From NCBI GenBank assembly GCA_945952045.1, contig CAMFHE010000017.1:1-64000 (forward strand): DNA of 64,000 bases. The letters are read 5' to 3'. The notes below the pieces were generated by a model. It saw only the letters and a list, made by a program, of their open reading frames with translations. It did not search any database and had not been told where the DNA came from. Origin of the DNA: an uncultured Rhizobium sp. (GTDB lineage Bacteria; Pseudomonadota; Alphaproteobacteria; Rhizobiales; Rhizobiaceae). Positions 59,819 through 64,000 of this stretch are shown here, piece after piece (position 1 is the first letter of the stretch; the number at the start of each line of letters is the position of its first letter). A program made the position numbers and the translations under genes.

Positions 59819-60712
59819 CTAGCCGCGATGTCGCAGTGCATCAACGATCAGCTTGAAGGCCGGAAGGTTCTGGCGGCGGCTGGGGTAATAGAGGAAATAG
59901 CCATCGAACATCGGTGACCAATCGTCCAGAACCTGCACCAGTTCTCCGGCAGCGATGTGCCATTCCACGATATCTTCCGGCAGATAGGCGATGCCGTAGC
60001 CGCTCACTGCGGCGTTGATCATGGCATAGGAGTTGTTGAAGGTGAGTTGGCCGCCCACGCGCACACGTAGCTCCTGGCCGTCTTTCTCGAATTCCCAAGC
60101 GTACAGACCGCCGGCGCTCTCATGGCGCATGTTGATGCAGCGATGCCGGACGAGATCCTGCGGATGGTCCGGTACGCCGTTGTCGGCAAGATAGTCCGGC
60201 GAGGCCACCGCGACCAGACGCCAGTCCGGCCCGATGCGCATGGCGATCATATCCTTTTCGACGCTTTCCCCAAGCCGAACGCCGGCGTCGAAGCCGTCCT
60301 TGACGATATTGCGGAAGGTGCTGTCGAGGATCAGTTCGACGTTGATATCGGGATAGTCCTTGAGCACCGGCTTCAGCTTCGGCCAGACCACGCTTTCCAG
60401 CGCGTGGTCGGAGAGCGTCAGCCGGATCGTGCCCGTCGGTGTGTCGCGGAAAGTCGATAGTGCGGCGATCTCGTCCTCGATCTCTGCCATGCGCGGGGTG
60501 ATCGTCTTAAGCAGCCGTTCGCCTGCCGGTGTCGTGGTGACATTCCGGGTCGTGCGCGTCAGAAGGCGAATGCCCATGTTCGTCTCAAGCTGCCGGATGG
60601 CGTAGCTGAGGGTGGACTGCGCCACGCCGATCCTTGCCGCCGCCTTGGTGAAGCTCGTTTCCTCGGCAACGATCCGGAACCAGGTGAGCTGGTTGAAATC
60701 CGTCTTCTCCAT
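59819..60712 (-). CDS. LysR-family regulator
   Basis: A 297-residue transcription factor. The N-terminal winged helix is MEKTDFNQLTWFRIVAEETSFTKAAARIGVAQSTLSYAIRQLETNMGIRLLTRTTRNV, followed by the effector domain (GTIRLTLSDHALESVVWPKLKPVLKDYPDINVELILD). It is divergent from an MFS exporter gene with a palindrome between them, the usual arrangement for a LysR activator and its target. The inducer is unknown. Confidence 0.93.
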   Translation of the reverse strand: MEKTDFNQLTWFRIVAEETSFTKAAARIGVAQSTLSYAIRQLETNMGIRLLTRTTRNVTTTPAGERLLKTITPRMAEIEDEIAALSTFRDTPTGTIRLTLSDHALESVVWPKLKPVLKDYPDINVELILDSTFRNIVKDGFDAGVRLGESVEKDMIAMRIGPDWRLVAVASPDYLADNGVPDHPQDLVRHRCINMRHESAGGLYAWEFEKDGQELRVRVGGQLTFNNSYAMINAAVSGYGIAYLPEDIVEWHIAAGELVQVLDDWSPMFDGYFLYYPSRRQNLPAFKLIVDALRHRG

Positions 60713-60743
60713 GTGCCCTCGCGATATTCGGTGCAGAGAAATT

Positions 60744-60760
60744 AATCGATGTCATCGATT
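60744..60760. promoter_or_regulatory. Palindrome in the LysR/MFS divergent gap
   Basis: AATCGAT-GTC-ATCGATT is a perfect 7-base inverted repeat 31 bases upstream of the LysR start. A related word (GATGACTAATCG) lies nearby towards the MFS gene. Candidate LysR-binding site. Confidence 0.55.
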
Positions 60761-60845
60761 GATCCAATCAAATTGCGATGACTAATCGTCCATGCCTCAA
60801 TGGACTATATCCCGATCGAACCCAATCATCAGGAGTACGCGGACA

Positions 60846-62033
60846 ATGGTTTCCGCCGTGGAAAATGCCGGCAGCAAGCCTGCCGCCTGGGGCGCCGTCC
60901 TTTCGATGGCGCTGTGCGTGGCGATGCTGATCGCCTCGGAATTCATGCCGGTCAGCCTGCTGACGCCGATGGCCGAAGGGCTGAACGCGACTGAGGGCCA
61001 GACCGGTCAGGCGATCTCGATCAGCGGGCTGTTCGCCGTCGCGGCCAGCATGCTCGTCACCACCGCCGCCGGACGGCTGAACCGGAAATGGGTGCTGATC
61101 GCGATGACGGCCTTCATGCTGCTGTCGCTGGTCCTGGTCGCCGCCGCGCCGAACTTCCTCGTGCTGATGGCCGGCCGCGCGCTGCTCGGTATCTGCATCG
61201 GCGGCTTCTGGGCGCTGGCGACCGCCGTCATCATGCGGCTGGTTCCGACCGAGGACGTACCGCGTGCGCTGGCGCTGATGTATGGCGGGCAGGCGATTGC
61301 CGCCGCCTTTGCTGCCCCCATCGGCAGCTATCTCGGCGGCCTGTTCGGCTGGCGTGAGGTGTTCTGGGCGCTGACGCCTATCGTCGCCATCAATCTCGTC
61401 TGGCATGCGGTCGCGCTTCCCTCGCTGCCTGCGCACGGGAAGCAGGATTTCCGGGCGATGCTCGACCTGTTGAAGCGCCCGTACTTCATGCGCGGCCTGA
61501 TCGCCTGCATGCTGTCCTGGGGCTCGGCCTTCACCATGTTCACCTATCTGCGGCCGTTTCTGGAGCAGGTGACGGGGGTGGACGTGACGACGCTGTCGGT
61601 CCTGCTGCTGCTTCTCGGCTGCGCGGGGTTCATCGGTACATGGGCTGCTGGCCGTTTCCTTAAAGGCAACGTCGTCCCCTTCCTGAAGCTGCCGGCGCTC
61701 GTCATGGGCGGAGCCACCGTCGGGCTGCTGCTTCTCGGTTTCTCGGTCGCCGCCGTCGGCTTCTTCATGGCCGTCTGGGGCGCGATGAACACCATGTTCT
61801 CGGTGATCTGGATGACGTGGATGTCGCAGAACGCCGACGACGCGCCCGAGGCCGCCGGCAGCCTGATGGTCGCGGCGATCCAGGCCTCGATCCTGCTCGG
61901 CGCGGTCGTCGGCGGGCTGCTGCTGGACGGCATTTCCATCGAGGCGACGTTCATCGGCAGCGTCGTGCTGGCGGTGCTTGCAATCGCACTGATCGGCAAT
62001 GGCCAGCGCCTGCTGAAGCCGGAGGCGCTGTGA
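60846..62033 (+). CDS. MFS exporter (arabinose-efflux/drug-resistance type)
   Basis: A 395-residue inner-membrane transporter with 12 predicted helices. Diagnostic stretches are LIASEFMPVSLLTPMAEGL in helix 1, motif A (GRLNRKWVLIAM), and AGRALLGICIGGFWALATAVIMRLVP, found in the NepI/AraJ/PurP-like group. Start MVSAVENAGS has AGGAG 10 bases upstream. It begins a rightward operon with a cyclophilin-like protein and an alpha/beta hydrolase, so it might export or protect against a small organic compound. Regulated by the divergent LysR protein by inference. Confidence 0.92.
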   Translation: MVSAVENAGSKPAAWGAVLSMALCVAMLIASEFMPVSLLTPMAEGLNATEGQTGQAISISGLFAVAASMLVTTAAGRLNRKWVLIAMTAFMLLSLVLVAAAPNFLVLMAGRALLGICIGGFWALATAVIMRLVPTEDVPRALALMYGGQAIAAAFAAPIGSYLGGLFGWREVFWALTPIVAINLVWHAVALPSLPAHGKQDFRAMLDLLKRPYFMRGLIACMLSWGSAFTMFTYLRPFLEQVTGVDVTTLSVLLLLLGCAGFIGTWAAGRFLKGNVVPFLKLPALVMGGATVGLLLLGFSVAAVGFFMAVWGAMNTMFSVIWMTWMSQNADDAPEAAGSLMVAAIQASILLGAVVGGLLLDGISIEATFIGSVVLAVLAIALIGNGQRLLKPEAL

Positions 62034-62034
62034 C

Positions 62035-62496
62035 ATGAGCCTGTCCGCACCGGTCTCCCGACGTCGATTGCTGGCGGCAGGCGCCGCCGGCCTTGCCTTG
62101 CCGATCTTTCTGCCCTCGACCACCCAAGCTCAGGAGGGAGCGATCATGCGCCTCAAACTGACTTTCGCCGATCAACAGTTCACGGCGACGCTGGAAGACA
62201 ATGCCGCGGCGCGCGAGCTCTTCGCCATGCTGCCGCTCGATCTCACGATCGACGACTATTCGACCAACGAGAAGATCGCCTACCTGCCGCGCAAGCTGAG
62301 CGATGACGGCAGCGCCCACTTCGAGAACGAGGCTGTGGGCGACCTCTGCTACTACGCGCCCTGGGGCAATCTGGCGATGTTCCATGGCCCTTACCGCTGG
62401 TCGCGCGGACTTGTCCGGCTCGGCCGCCTGGATCAAGGCGCAAAGCCTCTGCTGGTTCGCGGCAAATTTCCGCTCCACATCGAAGCGCTGACCTGA
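62035..62496 (+). CDS. Cyclophilin-like-fold exported protein
   Basis: A 153-residue protein with a Tat-type signal (SRRRLLAAGAAGLALPIFL) and the cyclophilin-like beta-barrel of small proteins related to TM1367: LTFADQQFTATLEDNAAARELFAMLPLDLTIDDY ... KIAYLPRKL ... GDLCYYAPWGNLAMFHG. It lies 1 base after the MFS stop, so is co-translated. Peptidyl-prolyl isomerase activity is not expected. Its role is not known. Confidence 0.85.
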   Translation: MSLSAPVSRRRLLAAGAAGLALPIFLPSTTQAQEGAIMRLKLTFADQQFTATLEDNAAARELFAMLPLDLTIDDYSTNEKIAYLPRKLSDDGSAHFENEAVGDLCYYAPWGNLAMFHGPYRWSRGLVRLGRLDQGAKPLLVRGKFPLHIEALT

Positions 62497-62538
62497 CGCA
62501 CGGCGCGACCCCTTTCCCAACCGCAAGGAGACCCTGCC

Positions 62539-63645
62539 ATGAACCGGAATACCGACTCTGGAATCGAACTCCATCATCAGGACGCGCCCGATACCGGCCG
62601 CCGCAACCTGCTCAAGCTGACCGGCGGGGGCATTGCCGCCTTCGGTGCAGCATCATTTCTCAAAACTCCCAACGCAAAGGCTCAGAACATGTCGCAAGAC
62701 TGGGACAAGGTTTTCCCCAAAAGCGAAAAGGTCGACCACCAGAAGGTCACGTTCAGGAACCGCTACGGCATCGCCCTTACGGGCGATCTCTATCTGCCGA
62801 AGGAACGGGCGAACGACCGCCTTCCGGCCATCGTCGTCAGCGGTCCGTTCGGTGCCGTCAAGGAACAGTCGTCGGGTCTCTATGCGCAGACCATGGCGGA
62901 GCGCGGCTTCGTCACGCTGGCCTTCGACCCGTCCTATACCGGCGAAAGCGGCGGCGAGCCGCGCAACGTCGCCTCACCCGACATCAACACCGAGGATTTC
63001 ATGGCAGGTGTCGATTATCTCGGCCTGCATGATTCCGTCGACCGCGAGCGGATCGGCGTCATCGGTATCTGCGGCTGGGGCGGTATGGCGCTGAACGCGG
63101 TGGCCGCCGACAAGCGCGTCAAGGCCGTCGTCGCCAGCACCATGTACGACATGACCCGCGTCATGTCGAAGGGCTACAACGACAGTGTGACCCTCGAGCA
63201 GCGCACGCAGGCACTGGAGCAGTTGAGCCGGCAGCGCTGGGAAGATGCGGAGAAGGGGACTCCGGCCTACCAGCCGCCCTACAACGAGCTGAAGGGCGGC
63301 GAGGCGCAGTTTCTGGTCGACTACCACGACTATTATATGACATCGCGTGGATATCATAAGCGTGCGGTCAACTCCGGCAACGCCTGGACGATCACGACGC
63401 CGCTGTCCTTCATGAACATGCCGCTGCTCACATACATCAAGGAAATCTCGCCGCGGCCGGTGCTGCTGATCCATGGTGAAGAGGCGCATTCGCGGTACTT
63501 CAGTGAAACTGCCTACGCCAACGCCGCCGAGCCGAAGGAACTGGTGATCATTCCCGGTGCCAATCACGTCGACCTCTATGACAAGGTGGATGTGATTCCT
63601 TTCGACAAGATCGCCGAGTTTTTCGATCAGCACCTTGTCGCATGA
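62539..63645 (+). CDS. Tat-exported alpha/beta hydrolase (dienelactone-hydrolase-like)
   Basis: A 368-residue serine-type hydrolase. A Tat signal (RRNLLKLTGGGIAAFG) is followed by the alpha/beta core; the usual nucleophile elbow reads GICGWGG, so the nucleophile is a Cys (GxCxG), as in dienelactone hydrolases. The Asp and His appear as GEEAHS and ANHVDLYD. It lies 42 bases after the cyclophilin-like gene in a three-gene operon. Substrate unknown. Confidence 0.87.
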   Translation: MNRNTDSGIELHHQDAPDTGRRNLLKLTGGGIAAFGAASFLKTPNAKAQNMSQDWDKVFPKSEKVDHQKVTFRNRYGIALTGDLYLPKERANDRLPAIVVSGPFGAVKEQSSGLYAQTMAERGFVTLAFDPSYTGESGGEPRNVASPDINTEDFMAGVDYLGLHDSVDRERIGVIGICGWGGMALNAVAADKRVKAVVASTMYDMTRVMSKGYNDSVTLEQRTQALEQLSRQRWEDAEKGTPAYQPPYNELKGGEAQFLVDYHDYYMTSRGYHKRAVNSGNAWTITTPLSFMNMPLLTYIKEISPRPVLLIHGEEAHSRYFSETAYANAAEPKELVIIPGANHVDLYDKVDVIPFDKIAEFFDQHLVA

Positions 63646-63650
63646 ATAGC

Positions 63651-63685
63651 CATGACGCCGATGTCCGCAGGACATCGGCGTCATG
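63651..63685 (+). terminator. Strong hairpin after the hydrolase gene
   Basis: A perfect 16-base inverted repeat (CATGACGCCGATGTCC with its complement) separated by 3 bases, 5 bases after the stop codon. The following sequence has no T-run. It is an unusually long stem for a terminator and would be stable on both strands. Confidence 0.65.
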
Positions 63686-63747
63686 CTGTAGGGTCAAACC
63701 GTGATTTAAGCTTTTCCAATCCCGCCAATGATGGCAAAAACACGCAG

Positions 63748-64000
63748 TCAACCCTTGTCTGCGTCCAAGGCTGACCAAGGCTCGTTGAGATCATAGGGCA
63801 GCTGCTCAATTCGACGACGAGTACATTCGTGGCGTTCAGCTTCTCGTTGGAAGCCCTTGACCTGTGCTTCGTCCGCAAGGGCAATTTCGCGCAGCCGTCG
63901 CTCCCGTAAACGAGGTGCATATTCCGGCGTGGTCACAAACTTCGCGCAGGTTAGGTACATATCGCACTCGCACGGCCCTTCCTCAGGGAGCCGAAGGCAA
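63748..64000 (-). CDS. Integrase/recombinase C-terminal part (partial, 5' end beyond window)
   Basis: The frame is open to the last base of the window. It reads PEEGPCECDMYLTCAKFVTTPEYAPRLRERRLREIALADEAQVKGFQREAERHECTRRRIEQL, which resembles the Cys-containing C-terminal extension found after the catalytic domain of some rhizobial tyrosine recombinases. The catalytic core is outside the window, so the identification is tentative. Confidence 0.5.
   Translation of the reverse strand, partial: CLRLPEEGPCECDMYLTCAKFVTTPEYAPRLRERRLREIALADEAQVKGFQREAERHECTRRRIEQLPYDLNEPWSALDADKG

Noticed and set aside
60768..62123. 451-codon open frame on the minus strand
   Set aside because: Antisense to the MFS gene, low-complexity and rich in Arg, Gln, Asp and His. 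It is a codon-bias artefact.
1..64000. CRISPR array, rRNA operon or tRNA genes
   Set aside because: No regularly spaced direct repeats and no rRNA or tRNA signature were seen on reading both strands.

Overview
The window looks like part of a large accessory replicon, probably a repABC megaplasmid or chromid, from an alphaproteobacterium of the order Hyphomicrobiales (Rhizobium, Brucella/Ochrobactrum, Aminobacter and relatives). The grounds are a complete repA-repB-repC cassette with a predicted antisense RNA and two parS-like palindromes, an alphaproteobacterial porin, a virB-type type IV secretion operon, and gene families common in that order (DUF1403, DUF1127, DUF2218, DUF6283). The genus cannot be settled from the sequence alone.

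Layout. 1-0.9 kb: 5' end of a porin gene. 1.4-6.2 kb: copper-handling operon (two small secreted proteins, a lipoprotein, a TolC-type channel, a Tat multicopper oxidase, a cupredoxin and CusF). 6.2-13.9 kb: a redox-stress region around soxR. SoxR-type promoters with 19-bp spacers precede sodB-fdxA-flavin reductase-doxX and an AcrAB-type efflux operon. 14.2-16.6 kb: YHS-containing copper P-type ATPase. 16.6-23.5 kb: two HxlR-regulated sets of reductases and detoxification enzymes, each with a DoxX-like membrane protein. 23.6-34.8 kb: an MFS remnant, then virB11 to virB1 with eexN, a TrbM-like protein and a divergent winged-helix regulator. 35.2-39.3 kb: repABC, origin region and parS. 39.3-42.5 kb: an integrase remnant fused to the tail of an SDR gene, a VOC protein, a DUF1127 protein and a LysR regulator. 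42.6-44.4 kb: Fic protein and DUF6283. 44.4-53.3 kb: an island with a tyrosine recombinase, DUF1403, an orphan ScpB-like protein, and an opposing operon DUF433-DUF5615-DUF2971-PHP/ABC ATPase (TrlF-like), followed by a HAD phosphatase. 53.7-58.6 kb: second copper/electron-transfer cluster (beta-propeller, multicopper oxidase, two c-type cytochromes). 58.9-64 kb: a decayed SRAP gene, a LysR-MFS-cyclophilin-hydrolase cluster, and the 3' end of a second integrase.

Together the genes give metal tolerance (copper oxidation, chaperoning and export), tolerance of redox-active and electrophilic compounds, and mating-pair formation next to the replication unit. No coupling protein (VirD4/TraG) or relaxase is present, so the transfer system is incomplete within the window.

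The best candidate for an undescribed system is the 47.4-52.5 kb operon. A DUF433/DUF5615 toxin-antitoxin-like pair with a perfect palindromic operator is co-directional with a DUF2971 protein and a 992-residue PHP plus ABC-ATPase protein, beside a recombinase-DUF1403-ScpB module. A defence role is inferred from domain content and context only.
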